Assembly (NCBI GenBank): GCA_002730485.1
Contig: PCAH01000064.1
Coordinates: forward strand, 1-11,893
Length of the DNA stretch: 11,893 nucleotides
Source: Dehalococcoidia bacterium
GTDB lineage: Bacteria; Chloroflexota; Dehalococcoidia; UBA3495
Direction: 5' to 3'
This document shows positions 1-6,505 of the stretch, in pieces; position 1 is the first letter of the stretch; each line of letters starts with the position of its first letter. The notes beneath the pieces are model-generated. The model was not told the origin of the DNA, searched no databases, and saw only the letters and a program-made list of their open reading frames with translations. The position numbers were made by a program, and so were the translations under genes.

Positions 1-355
1 CAGCGATATCGTCGAGGGCCTGAGGGTATTCCCTGATCGCATGATGGAGAACATTGAGAGCAGCCGCGGTCTGATCTTTAGCCAGCGGGTGCTACTGACC
101 CTGGTGGACAAGGGACTGGCCCGGGAAGAGGCATACAAGATAGTCCAGTCCAACGCCAGCAGAACCTGGGAAGAAAAATCAGATTTCAGGTCACTATTGC
201 GGGCCGACCCGTTGGCCTGTGAGCACATCACAGCATCTGAATTTAATGAACTATTCGACTATGGGTATTACACCCGTTACGTGGACGAGACCTTCGTGCG
301 CCTGGGGTTGATCGAACCTGCGGTCAAATCAAAGATGGCGACCGCAGGCGACTAA
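1..355 (+). CDS. purB: Adenylosuccinate lyase, C-terminal part (5' end outside window)
   Basis: Reading frame 2 is open from the first base, so the gene starts upstream of the window. About 117 C-terminal residues are visible, ending in TAA at 353-355. The fragment carries the ADSL_C-type helical tail: a DIVEGLRVFPDRMMENIESS stretch, then RGLIFSQRVLLTLVDKGL, REEAYKIVQ, and an ELFDYGYYTRYVDETF ending. All of these are characteristic of bacterial PurB. The enzyme releases fumarate from SAICAR and from adenylosuccinate, so it serves both IMP and AMP synthesis. The catalytic signature loop lies upstream and cannot be checked here. purC starts 39 bp downstream on the same strand, and PurC makes the SAICAR that PurB uses, which supports a shared operon. 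Confidence 0.93.
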   Translation, partial: SDIVEGLRVFPDRMMENIESSRGLIFSQRVLLTLVDKGLAREEAYKIVQSNASRTWEEKSDFRSLLRADPLACEHITASEFNELFDYGYYTRYVDETFVRLGLIEPAVKSKMATAGD

Positions 356-394
356 ACCAGTTGAGTGAACCGCGAGTGTTATTAAAGAGCCAGA

Positions 395-1303
395 ATGGCA
401 TCTGAAGCTTTAATAGAAAGCAACATGCCCAACATTCTCCACCGAGGGAAGGTTCGGGACACCTACGATCTGGGTAGTGGTCGTCTACTGATGATTGCGA
501 CCGACCGTATCTCAGCTTTTGACGTCGTATTGCCAACCGGGATAACCAATAAAGGCCTTGTGCTAAACCGTATCTCAGCCTTTTGGTTCGACGTTACCAA
601 GGACATCGTTCCCAACCATTTCATCTGCTTGGGAGACTCTCCGGAAGCTGCCCAATACATCGAAGGCAGCAACATCGCCGGTACCGTAACAGACCAAATT
701 GCCCGCCAGTCCATGGTGGTCAAACGGGCGGAACGATTGGACTTGGAATGCGTCGTCCGCGGCCATATCGCCGGCTCGGCCTGGTCTGAATACCGACGCG
801 AGGGCACTGTCTCCGGCATGGACGTGGGAAGTGGGTTACTCGAAGGACAGGAATTCCCCGAACCTCTATTCACCCCCACCACCAAAGCCGAAGAAGGCCA
901 CGACGAAAATATGTCCAAGCAAGAAGTTCTGGACATGGTGGGAGCAGACATGGCCCGCCAACTGGAAGAGACCAGCAAGGCGGTCTTCAAGGCGGCCCAT
1001 GATTTTGCCCTAGGAAAGGGCATCATCCTGGCTGATACCAAGATGGAATTTGGCATCATCGACGGCCAACTAACGCTGATCGACGAACTCCTGACACCTG
1101 ATTCAAGCCGCTTCTGGGACATGGTCGGGTATGCCCCGGGCAAGTCTCAACCCAACTATGACAAACAATTCGTGCGCGACTGGTTGGACGCCCAGGGCTG
1201 GGACCGCGAGCCTCCGGCCCCTGAGCTGCCAGCAGATGTGGTAGCAAAGACGTCAGAGCGCTATCAAGAAGCGTATTACAAACTGACCGGGGCGAAACTC
1301 TAG
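395..1303 (+). CDS. purC: Phosphoribosylaminoimidazole-succinocarboxamide (SAICAR) synthase
   Basis: A 302-aa protein, the length of the longer PurC form, which condenses CAIR with aspartate using ATP. Motifs in order are RGKVRDTYD (17-25, nucleotide-binding start), ATDRISAFD (35-43), VRGHIAGSAWSEY (121-133), TPTTKAEEGHDENMS (160-174), ADTKMEFG (213-220) and DELLTPDSSRFW (230-241). A C-terminal QPNYDKQFVRDWL segment follows (252-264). All are intact and I see no missing key residue. The ATG at 395 has only a weak purine run (AAAGAG, about 384-389) ahead of it. It is preferred because the protein begins with a typical short lead before the HRGKVRD motif. The gene sits 39 bp after purB and 71 bp before the DUF3105 gene, all on the same strand. 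Codon use and GC (about 58-60% in sampled lines) match its neighbours. Confidence 0.97.
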   Translation: MASEALIESNMPNILHRGKVRDTYDLGSGRLLMIATDRISAFDVVLPTGITNKGLVLNRISAFWFDVTKDIVPNHFICLGDSPEAAQYIEGSNIAGTVTDQIARQSMVVKRAERLDLECVVRGHIAGSAWSEYRREGTVSGMDVGSGLLEGQEFPEPLFTPTTKAEEGHDENMSKQEVLDMVGADMARQLEETSKAVFKAAHDFALGKGIILADTKMEFGIIDGQLTLIDELLTPDSSRFWDMVGYAPGKSQPNYDKQFVRDWLDAQGWDREPPAPELPADVVAKTSERYQEAYYKLTGAKL

Positions 1304-1374
1304 AATTCGCGTCCCGGACTCGCCCCGACGGATCAATTAAGTCGGCACCCTGGCAAAAATCGGAGGACTTCACA

Positions 1375-2007
1375 TTGCCTGTTTCAAGACGTCGCCGCGG
1401 TCGAGCAGCCACGAGAGCAGCTCGGTCGGGCAACTTAGCTCCAACAAACCGACGCAAGAAGACAAATAAGCTGTACCTCGCCGCATCCGTGGTGATTGCG
1501 GTGTTGGTCATCGCCAGCTTCGCCTTCGCCAGCTTCAGCGGTGGTGGTGGCCACTCACAAACAGGTGACGCTTCCGGCTACGTCTCAGGCGTGGGCATCG
1601 AAGTCGACATCGAAGGCTCCACCCACGTGGATGAAGGCGAAAGAGTCAGTTACAACACCGTGCCGCCTGCTTCGGGCAACCACTGGCCCGTGCCAGCGCC
1701 GTGTGGGTTCTACACCGACCCCATCCCCGATGAGCGCGCGGTCCACAACATGGAGCATGGCCACATCGTGGTCAGCTACAACTTGCCCAATGAAGCGGAT
1801 GTACAAGCCCTGCGTGATGCCTTGAATGACATCGGTCTCAACCGGGTCTGGGGCATGGCAAGGCCGTACTCCGGAATCGATCCTGGACAGGTTGCCCTGA
1901 GTACCTGGGGAGTCGTCGATTCATTCTTAGGTGTGGACGATGGCCGTATCGAGACCTTCTTCGACACCTACTCTGGAGTAATGGGACCGGAACGAATTCC
2001 GTGTTAA
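1375..2007 (+). CDS. DUF3105 family membrane-anchored protein
   Basis: A 210-aa protein with a very basic N-terminus (residues 1-32, many Arg and Lys), one hydrophobic segment (about 33-53) and a Gly/Ser-rich linker. By the positive-inside rule the C-terminal domain should be outside the cytoplasmic membrane. That domain has the DUF3105 pattern: a GxxHVxEGxxVxYNxxPPxSGxHW region (about 81-104), then DERAVHNMEHGHIVVSY (119-135) and a WGM..PY block. The conserved His residues (H103, H124, H128, H130) could bind a metal, but that is inference because the family has no firmly assigned function. The start is TTG at 1375, supported by GGAGG at 1362-1366 with 8-nt spacing. The gene lies between purC and purS, so it may be co-transcribed with purine genes without taking part in purine synthesis. 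Confidence 0.85.
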   Translation: MPVSRRRRGRAATRAARSGNLAPTNRRKKTNKLYLAASVVIAVLVIASFAFASFSGGGGHSQTGDASGYVSGVGIEVDIEGSTHVDEGERVSYNTVPPASGNHWPVPAPCGFYTDPIPDERAVHNMEHGHIVVSYNLPNEADVQALRDALNDIGLNRVWGMARPYSGIDPGQVALSTWGVVDSFLGVDDGRIETFFDTYSGVMGPERIPC

Positions 2008-2045
2008 ACCCGTTCCAAGAAATTTACCGGGAGCTTTACCAGTAG

Positions 2046-2315
2046 ATGTTCCAAGCCAGAATACATATCACCCTCAAGCCGACGGTGAACGACCCTCAAG
2101 GGGTGACCGTGCTATCCAGTTTGCACCGCCTGGGCTTCGACAGCGCTGAAGACGTGAGAGTCGGTAAGTACCTGCTGGTCAATATTGACGAAACAGACCA
2201 GGCCAAGGCTGAGGCTGCTCTCACCGAGATGTGCCAGCAGCTGCTGGCCAACCCGGTGATCGAAGACTTCAAGTTTGACCTGGAAGAGATGTCGACGCCG
2301 AAGGTCGTTTCTTAG
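2046..2315 (+). CDS. purS: Phosphoribosylformylglycinamidine synthase subunit PurS
   Basis: An 89-aa protein with the PurS pattern: an early beta strand (ARIHITLKPTVNDPQGVTV), the HRLGFDSAEDVRVGKYLLVNI core (about 28-48), and a LLANPVIEDFKFDLEEM tail. PurS is a small dimeric scaffold that links the PurL synthase to the PurQ glutaminase and carries ammonia between them in the FGAM synthase step. Typical family members are about 80-90 aa, so this one is full length. The ATG at 2046 has GGGAG at 2029-2033, 12 nt upstream, which is somewhat distant. PurS is normally followed by purQ and purL, but here a propeller gene follows, so its partners must lie elsewhere in the genome. It starts 38 bp after the DUF3105 gene. 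Confidence 0.93.
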   Translation: MFQARIHITLKPTVNDPQGVTVLSSLHRLGFDSAEDVRVGKYLLVNIDETDQAKAEAALTEMCQQLLANPVIEDFKFDLEEMSTPKVVS

Positions 2316-2337
2316 AAACCACTACTTAAAATCGGGA

Positions 2338-2357
2338 GCCACGGTCTTGTCTGTGGC
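2338..2357 (+). promoter_or_regulatory. Hairpin in the purS-propeller gap, just upstream of the ribosome binding site
   Basis: GCCACGG (2338-2344) can pair with CTGTGGC (2351-2357), giving seven pairs including one G-U around a TCTTGT loop. It ends 3 nt before the strong GGGAGG ribosome binding site (2361-2366) of the propeller gene. No T-run follows, so it is not a classic terminator. It may act as an mRNA end-protecting or translation-tuning hairpin, or have no role. Confidence 0.35.
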
Positions 2358-2374
2358 CTTGGGAGGATACGTAC

Positions 2375-3193
2375 ATGACCACCGGAAGCAATGATACGTA
2401 CGTTTACGCCGGAGCAGAGACCAGTGGGATCTACCGGCTGTCACCTGGCTCAAACCAATGGGAAGAACTGACCAATGGGCTCCCAGTGGACCCGTTGGTG
2501 GCTGGGATCATCATCCACCCAAACGACCCTGAGGTGATTTACACCGGTACCCAGGACGGCCCCTACCGCAGCACCAACCGCGGGAACAGCTGGGAGCGAC
2601 TGGACTACCCCAAGACCGGCGCTCCGCCTTGGACTTTCATGTTCAGGCCTGGCGACCCCGCGGTGATGTACCTGGGCACCGCCCCTGGGGAGATATACCG
2701 CAGTACCAACGGTGGCGACTCCTGGCAGATGATCACCAAGGACATGGGCTCTGCCGAGATGACCATGGCCTTCCTCACTAGGGTGATCGCTCTATGTGCC
2801 GACCCCAATTTCCCGGATGAGATGTACGCCGCCCTTGAAGTCGCCGGAGTTATCAGGAGCTCTGATGGTGGCGATACCTGGGAAGAGATATCAGGGACTC
2901 TGGCCCCCAGCGAAGATACCCTGGACCTCCACGGTGCCCAGTGCTCTGCGGCCCTGCCCCACACAGTTTTTATCACCACCCGCCAGGGACCATTCATCGG
3001 TCCGGATCGGGGCAGTGAGTGGATTCCGGTGGACTTCGGTAATTTCTCCGAGATCACCTATACGCGTGATTTGAAAGCGGCGCCCCACGACCCCAACATG
3101 CTCTACGTTTCCATTGGAGCATCGTCTCGGAGTAAGCAGGGCGCTTTGTACCGCAGCCTTGACCTGCCCCGGACCTTCGAGCAGGTGGACTGA
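2375..3193 (+). CDS. BNR/Asp-box beta-propeller protein, cut short by an in-frame TGA
   Basis: A 272-aa reading frame with repeated Asp-box motifs (S-x-D/N-x-G-x-x-W): STNRGNSW, STNGGDSW, SSDGGDTW and a looser GPDRGSEW, each followed by a strand-like segment. The repeats alternate with HPNDPEVIYTGT-type and DPNFPDEMYAAL-type strands, typical of sialidase/sortilin-like propellers of the WD40/YVTN/BNR-like superfamily. There is no signal peptide, so it is probably cytoplasmic. No sialidase catalytic residues can be assigned, so I do not call it an enzyme. The ATG at 2375 is well supported by GGGAGG at 2361-2366 (8-nt spacing). The frame stops at TGA 3191-3193, but the same frame continues with propeller sequence to TAA at 3370. 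The gene is therefore either freshly interrupted, read through, or affected by a base error. It follows purS by 59 bp. Confidence 0.8.
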   Translation: MTTGSNDTYVYAGAETSGIYRLSPGSNQWEELTNGLPVDPLVAGIIIHPNDPEVIYTGTQDGPYRSTNRGNSWERLDYPKTGAPPWTFMFRPGDPAVMYLGTAPGEIYRSTNGGDSWQMITKDMGSAEMTMAFLTRVIALCADPNFPDEMYAALEVAGVIRSSDGGDTWEEISGTLAPSEDTLDLHGAQCSAALPHTVFITTRQGPFIGPDRGSEWIPVDFGNFSEITYTRDLKAAPHDPNMLYVSIGASSRSKQGALYRSLDLPRTFEQVD

Positions 3194-3370
3194 GGCATCA
3201 CCGCCCATTCCACGATGATGACCGTGGCAGTGGACCCCAGAGCCCCCGACCATGTCTTTTGTAACGCACGGGACGGCCAGGTGTTCGGCCCCCTAGACGA
3301 CGGAGCAACCTGCACCACCTACGACCTACCGGCCAAGGCAAAAGAGGTCCGTGCGCTAACCGCCGGTTAA
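3194..3370 (+). pseudogene. In-frame continuation of the beta-propeller gene after the TGA
   Basis: Directly after the TGA, the same frame is open for 58 codons and ends in TAA (3368-3370). It encodes a last propeller blade: a STMMTVAVDPRAPDHVFCNA strand pair, then an Asp-box-like PLDDGATC and a short YDLPAKAKEVRALTAG tail. The DP-x-x-P-D-x-V and D-G-x-x motifs match the blades before the stop, so this is the true C-terminus of the ancestral protein (331 codons including the TGA position). The final Asp box has Cys (TGC) where Trp (TGG) is usual, and the preceding one (SLDLPRTF) is also degenerate. Those changes could mean loosened selection. Confidence 0.7.
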
Positions 3371-3391
3371 GCAACTCAACCGCCCGCCAAT

Positions 3392-3424
3392 AAAAAAGAC
3401 CCTGGCAGATGCCAGGGCCTTTTT
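3392..3424. terminator. Bidirectional rho-independent terminator between convergent genes
   Basis: CCCTGGCA (3400-3407) and TGCCAGGG (3410-3417) form a perfect 8-bp stem with a GA spacer. In RNA the loop would open to about 4 nt. The stem is flanked by AAAAAAG on the left and CTTTTT on the right, which can extend the pairing. The T-run serves the plus-strand propeller gene. The A-run becomes a T-run on the minus strand for the acyl-CoA synthetase that ends at 3568. Confidence 0.85.
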
Positions 3425-3442
3425 GTTTCCACCGATACGCCA

Positions 3443-3536
3443 TTGTCATTCTGAGGCCGCAGCCAAAGAATCTCATTTCCAATGGAAAGACCTTGCACAA
3501 GAACAAAGTGACCCTTCGTTTCCCTCAGGGTGACAA
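3443..3536. repeat. Imperfect palindromic element, REP/MITE-like
   Basis: TTGTCATTCTGAGG (3443-3456) matches the reverse complement of 3523-3536 at 12 of 14 positions. Both differences are T/C changes that still allow G-U pairing on one strand. Inside, AAAGAATCTC on one arm is loosely mirrored by AAGGGTCAC on the other arm read in reverse, so the element looks like two related half-units in inverted orientation. A small perfect inverted repeat TTTCCA-A-TGGAAA lies near the middle (3476-3488). It sits in the 197-bp gap between convergent genes, right after the terminator, and encodes nothing. Similar short GTCATTCTGAG-type dispersed repeats occur in various bacterial genomes. Only one copy is in this window, so its dispersed nature is not shown here. 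Confidence 0.5.
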
Positions 3537-3567
3537 ATGCGGTGGAGGGTAGCTGCGAAGAGAAGCC

Positions 3568-5259
3568 CTAAGCGGTCTCTATTCCTGCCGCTTTATGTAA
3601 ACCTAGCTCGTCTATCGCCATTTCCCGCATCTTGAACTTTTGGATCTTGCCGGTGACGGTCATCGGGAACTCTGACGCCATCTTCACGTAGCGAGGAATC
3701 TTGTAGTGGGCGATCTTGCCCTTGCAGAACTCCCGTATCTCCTCTTCGTCGGCGGTCTCGCCAGGCTTCAGCATCACCCAGGCCATGACCTCTTCAACGA
3801 ACCGCTCATCGGGCACGCCGATCACCTGCACGTCGGCTATCTTGGGATGGGTGTAGAGGAATTCCTCTATCTCCCTGGGATAGACGTTCTCGCCGCCCCG
3901 GATGATCATGTCCTTCAGGCGTCCGGTGATACGGTAGTAGCCATCGGCGTCCACGGTGGCCAGGTCGCCTGTATGCAGCCAACCGTCTTTGTCCACGGCC
4001 GACGCGGTGGCCTCGGGTAGGTTGTAATATCCCTTCATCACCATGAAGCTGCGGGTAAGCAATTCTCCCTGTTCTCCCACAGGAACATCTTCCCCCGTCT
4101 CAGCATCTACCAGCCTGACCTCGACGTTGGGTATAACGGTGCCAACGGTACTCACACGACGCTCCAGGGTATCTTCGGTGCGTGTCAGTGTGATTACCGG
4201 CGAGGCCTCGGTCTGCCCATAGCCGATGGTGATCTCACTGGCACCCATCTGGTCCACAACCTGTCGCATGACCTCGATGGGACACGGAGAGCCGGCCATC
4301 ATGCCGGTGCGCAGGGAACTCAGGTCGAACTCGGAGAACCGGTCCTGCCCCAGCTGGGCGATGAACATGGTCGGCACGCCGTGGAGGGCTGTGCATCTCT
4401 CTTGCTGGACGGCCTCCAATGACTTCAGCGGCTCGAAGTATTCAGATGGGATGACCATGGTGGAGCCGTGGGTGACGCAAGCCAGGTTACCCAGCACACA
4501 GCCAAAGCAGTGGTAGAACGGCACCGGAATGCACAGCCGATCTTCCTCGGTGAACTTCATACCCTCACCGGTGTAGTAGCCGTTGGCCACCAGGTTGTAG
4601 TGGGTGAGCATGGCACCCTTGGGGTTACCGGTGGTGCCGGAGGTGTACTGGATGTTGATGGTATCGTCGGGGTCGCAAGACGCCTGACGTTTCGCCAATT
4701 CGGCTTCACTAATCTCAGTGGACTTTTCGCGGATATCCTGCCAGGACCACATGCCGTCGGGCGCTTTGGTCTCTGGGGCAGACGGCGGAGGAATAAATAT
4801 AACGTTCCGCAGGTAAGGCAGCGCGGATGATTGGAGTTCCCCTGGGGTCGAGTCTTTGAGTTCGGGTATGACCTCATTGGTCATCGCCACGTAATCAGAG
4901 GTCCGGAACTGACCAATGAGTATCAACGCGTTGGCCTCTGACTGATTCAGGACATACTCAAGTTCATGGGTCCGGTACGAGGGATTGACCGTCACCAGCA
5001 CCGCGCCGATCTTGGCGGTGGCGAACTGGGCGACTACCCATTCTGAGTAGTTGGTGACCCAGATACCCACGTGTTGGCCTTTCTCGATGCCCACAGCCAT
5101 CAGTCCGCGCGCCACACGGTCGCATTCGGCCTTGAACTCTCGGTAGGTATACCTGGTCCCAGCCTCCACGTGTACCAGGGCCTCGCGGTCTCCGTACCGA
5201 TCTGATTGGGAGTCCAGCAGATCACCGATGGTGGTCTTTAGTTCGACGGTCTCAGGCAT
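3568..5259 (-). CDS. Acyl-CoA synthetase, ACSF2/FadD-like (AMP-forming)
   Basis: A 563-aa member of the adenylate-forming ANL superfamily that activates a carboxylic acid to an acyl-AMP and then an acyl-CoA. Visible motifs are YTSGTTGNPKG (205-215, phosphate loop), YGQTEAS (347-353), GWLHTGD (426-432), the GRLKDMIIRGGENVYPREIEE hinge (about 446-466) and PMTVTGKIQK with the catalytic Lys near 538. All key residues are present and the length is normal. The pattern INIQYTSGTTGNPKGA...PFYHCFG...HGVPTMF resembles human ACSF2 and bacterial medium-chain acyl-CoA ligases more than classic long-chain FadD. Medium-chain or branched acids are therefore plausible, but the substrate is not determined. The ATG at 5259 has an AAAGG about 9 nt upstream. 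The gene diverges from the unknown-function gene at 5411 and ends near a bidirectional terminator. Confidence 0.93.
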   Translation of the reverse strand: MPETVELKTTIGDLLDSQSDRYGDREALVHVEAGTRYTYREFKAECDRVARGLMAVGIEKGQHVGIWVTNYSEWVVAQFATAKIGAVLVTVNPSYRTHELEYVLNQSEANALILIGQFRTSDYVAMTNEVIPELKDSTPGELQSSALPYLRNVIFIPPPSAPETKAPDGMWSWQDIREKSTEISEAELAKRQASCDPDDTINIQYTSGTTGNPKGAMLTHYNLVANGYYTGEGMKFTEEDRLCIPVPFYHCFGCVLGNLACVTHGSTMVIPSEYFEPLKSLEAVQQERCTALHGVPTMFIAQLGQDRFSEFDLSSLRTGMMAGSPCPIEVMRQVVDQMGASEITIGYGQTEASPVITLTRTEDTLERRVSTVGTVIPNVEVRLVDAETGEDVPVGEQGELLTRSFMVMKGYYNLPEATASAVDKDGWLHTGDLATVDADGYYRITGRLKDMIIRGGENVYPREIEEFLYTHPKIADVQVIGVPDERFVEEVMAWVMLKPGETADEEEIREFCKGKIAHYKIPRYVKMASEFPMTVTGKIQKFKMREMAIDELGLHKAAGIETA

Positions 5260-5346
5260 ATCTTCAAACCTTTAGTCATGTCGAATGGGATAGATGTTTC
5301 TTCGGGCTGAGAAACCGTTAAATCGTGGAGCCGAATTAGGAGACCA

Positions 5347-5355
5347 TGCTATAAC
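5347..5355 (+). promoter_or_regulatory. Possible extended -10 promoter for the gene at 5411
   Basis: TGCTATAAC at 5347-5355 is a TG-n-TATAAC extended -10 box, five of six matches to TATAAT. No good -35 hexamer is visible, which extended -10 promoters can tolerate. Transcription from about 5362 would exclude the upstream ATG at 5294 and fits the start at 5411. Confidence 0.35.
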
Positions 5356-5410
5356 ATCAATTAGTTTCGTGCCACAATCGATCATCCATTGCCGTCAGAG
5401 GTTTGGTTTC

Positions 5411-6490
5411 ATGACATCAAGCAACGAATCACTGAAGTCGAGACGTATCCAGGTCTCAGACGACTTCACGGAGATACAGAACTATTGCTGGGAACAGGGC
5501 TGGACGGACGGCCTGCCAGTGGTGCCGCCCACGGAGCGTTCGGTACGGGCGATGCTTTCCGCTTACGGAGGAGAACCGGACACATCACTGGGTATCATGC
5601 AGCCCAAGAGTTCCAACGTTACCCTGGAGAAGTTGGCCATCAACGCTGTGATGGCTGGCTGTCTGCCCGAATACTTTCCGGTGGTTGTGGCCTCGGTCAA
5701 GGCGGCGCTGCGGCAGGAGTTCAATCTGGCTGGGAACGCAGCCACCATGGGCGGGGCGGCCCAGGTGCTGATCATAAACGGTCCAGTGGCCACCGAGTTG
5801 GGCATCAACGGCGATGCCGCATGTTTTGGGCCGGGCTCCAGGGCCAATGCCGCCATCGGTCGGGCGCTGCGCCTGGTCATCAGAAATGTCGGCGGGTTGG
5901 TGCCGGGAGACATGGACAAAGCCACCTTGTCCACTCCGGGCCGCTACAGCTTCTGCTTCTCTGAGAATGAGGCCCGAAGTCCTTGGGAACCTAGGCACCT
6001 GGAACTGGGTTATTCCGCCGATGAAAGCACTGTGACCATCGCCGCCATCAGGGACGTATACACGGTGATGGAAGCGGCTTCTGATCCTGGGGTTGGGGTG
6101 CTGAAGACCCTGGTCGGGAACATGCGGGCCGAGGGAGTTGCCAGCTATTATTCGCTGGGTACACGGGTGCAGATGGTCGTCGTCTTATGTCCGGAACATG
6201 CCATTGAAATCGCAGGCCTCGGCATGTCCAAAGCTGATGTGCGGGAATATATCTACAGCAACGCCATGATGCCCATGGGGCAGTTACAGGGGATAGCGCA
6301 TTATGGGAACCGCAACTGGCCGGCGTGGGTCGATGAAACCAACTCCAATATGCTGGTGCCGATAGTCGCAAAACCGGAAGACATCGTTGTAGTGGTGGCC
6401 GGTGGTGATGGGCGTCATTCAGCCTGGCTCCCCCTGGGGAGTAACCAGGGTTACCACAGAGTTGATTTCACGGGAATAGTCGCCCGCTAA
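5411..6490 (+). CDS. Conserved protein of unknown function with GWTDGLPVVPPT motif
   Basis: A 359-aa soluble protein with no signal peptide or clear membrane segment. Strongly patterned stretches are GWTDGLPVVPPT (30-41), INAVMAGCLPEYFP (77-90), LIINGPVATELGIN (120-133), CFGPGSRAN (138-146), a FCFSENE block (180-186) and SPWEP (189-193). From memory, proteins with these blocks occur in Actinobacteria, Chloroflexota and Proteobacteria, often beside genes for small UGSC-motif (seleno)proteins. No such partner is visible here. Conserved Cys (C84, C138, C181), Asn and Asp residues suggest an enzyme, but the reaction is unknown to me. The frame is open from an ATG at 5294. I chose 5411 because AGAGG (5397-5401) sits 9 nt ahead, an extended -10 lies between the two starts, and the upstream residues look unlike the family. 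GC is high (one sampled line 73%). Confidence 0.8.
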   Translation: MTSSNESLKSRRIQVSDDFTEIQNYCWEQGWTDGLPVVPPTERSVRAMLSAYGGEPDTSLGIMQPKSSNVTLEKLAINAVMAGCLPEYFPVVVASVKAALRQEFNLAGNAATMGGAAQVLIINGPVATELGINGDAACFGPGSRANAAIGRALRLVIRNVGGLVPGDMDKATLSTPGRYSFCFSENEARSPWEPRHLELGYSADESTVTIAAIRDVYTVMEAASDPGVGVLKTLVGNMRAEGVASYYSLGTRVQMVVVLCPEHAIEIAGLGMSKADVREYIYSNAMMPMGQLQGIAHYGNRNWPAWVDETNSNMLVPIVAKPEDIVVVVAGGDGRHSAWLPLGSNQGYHRVDFTGIVAR

Positions 6491-6505
6491 ACCTCTGACC
6501 GGCGG

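Noticed and set aside
463..1143. Long minus-strand open frame (226 codons) antisense to purC
   Set aside because: It lies wholly inside an intact purC, its product is Ser/Arg-rich with no family features, and it is a shadow of the coding strand's codon pattern.
3191..3230. Selenocysteine insertion at the propeller TGA
   Set aside because: The downstream hairpin (3210-3227) has a 5-bp stem and an ATGATGAC loop without the usual GU at the loop start, and propeller blades have no known Sec position. It is kept only as a point to test.
5294..5410. Upstream start (ATG 5294) for the unknown-function gene
   Set aside because: There is no ribosome binding site, the 39 extra residues look non-coding, and a better start with AGAGG and an extended -10 lies downstream.
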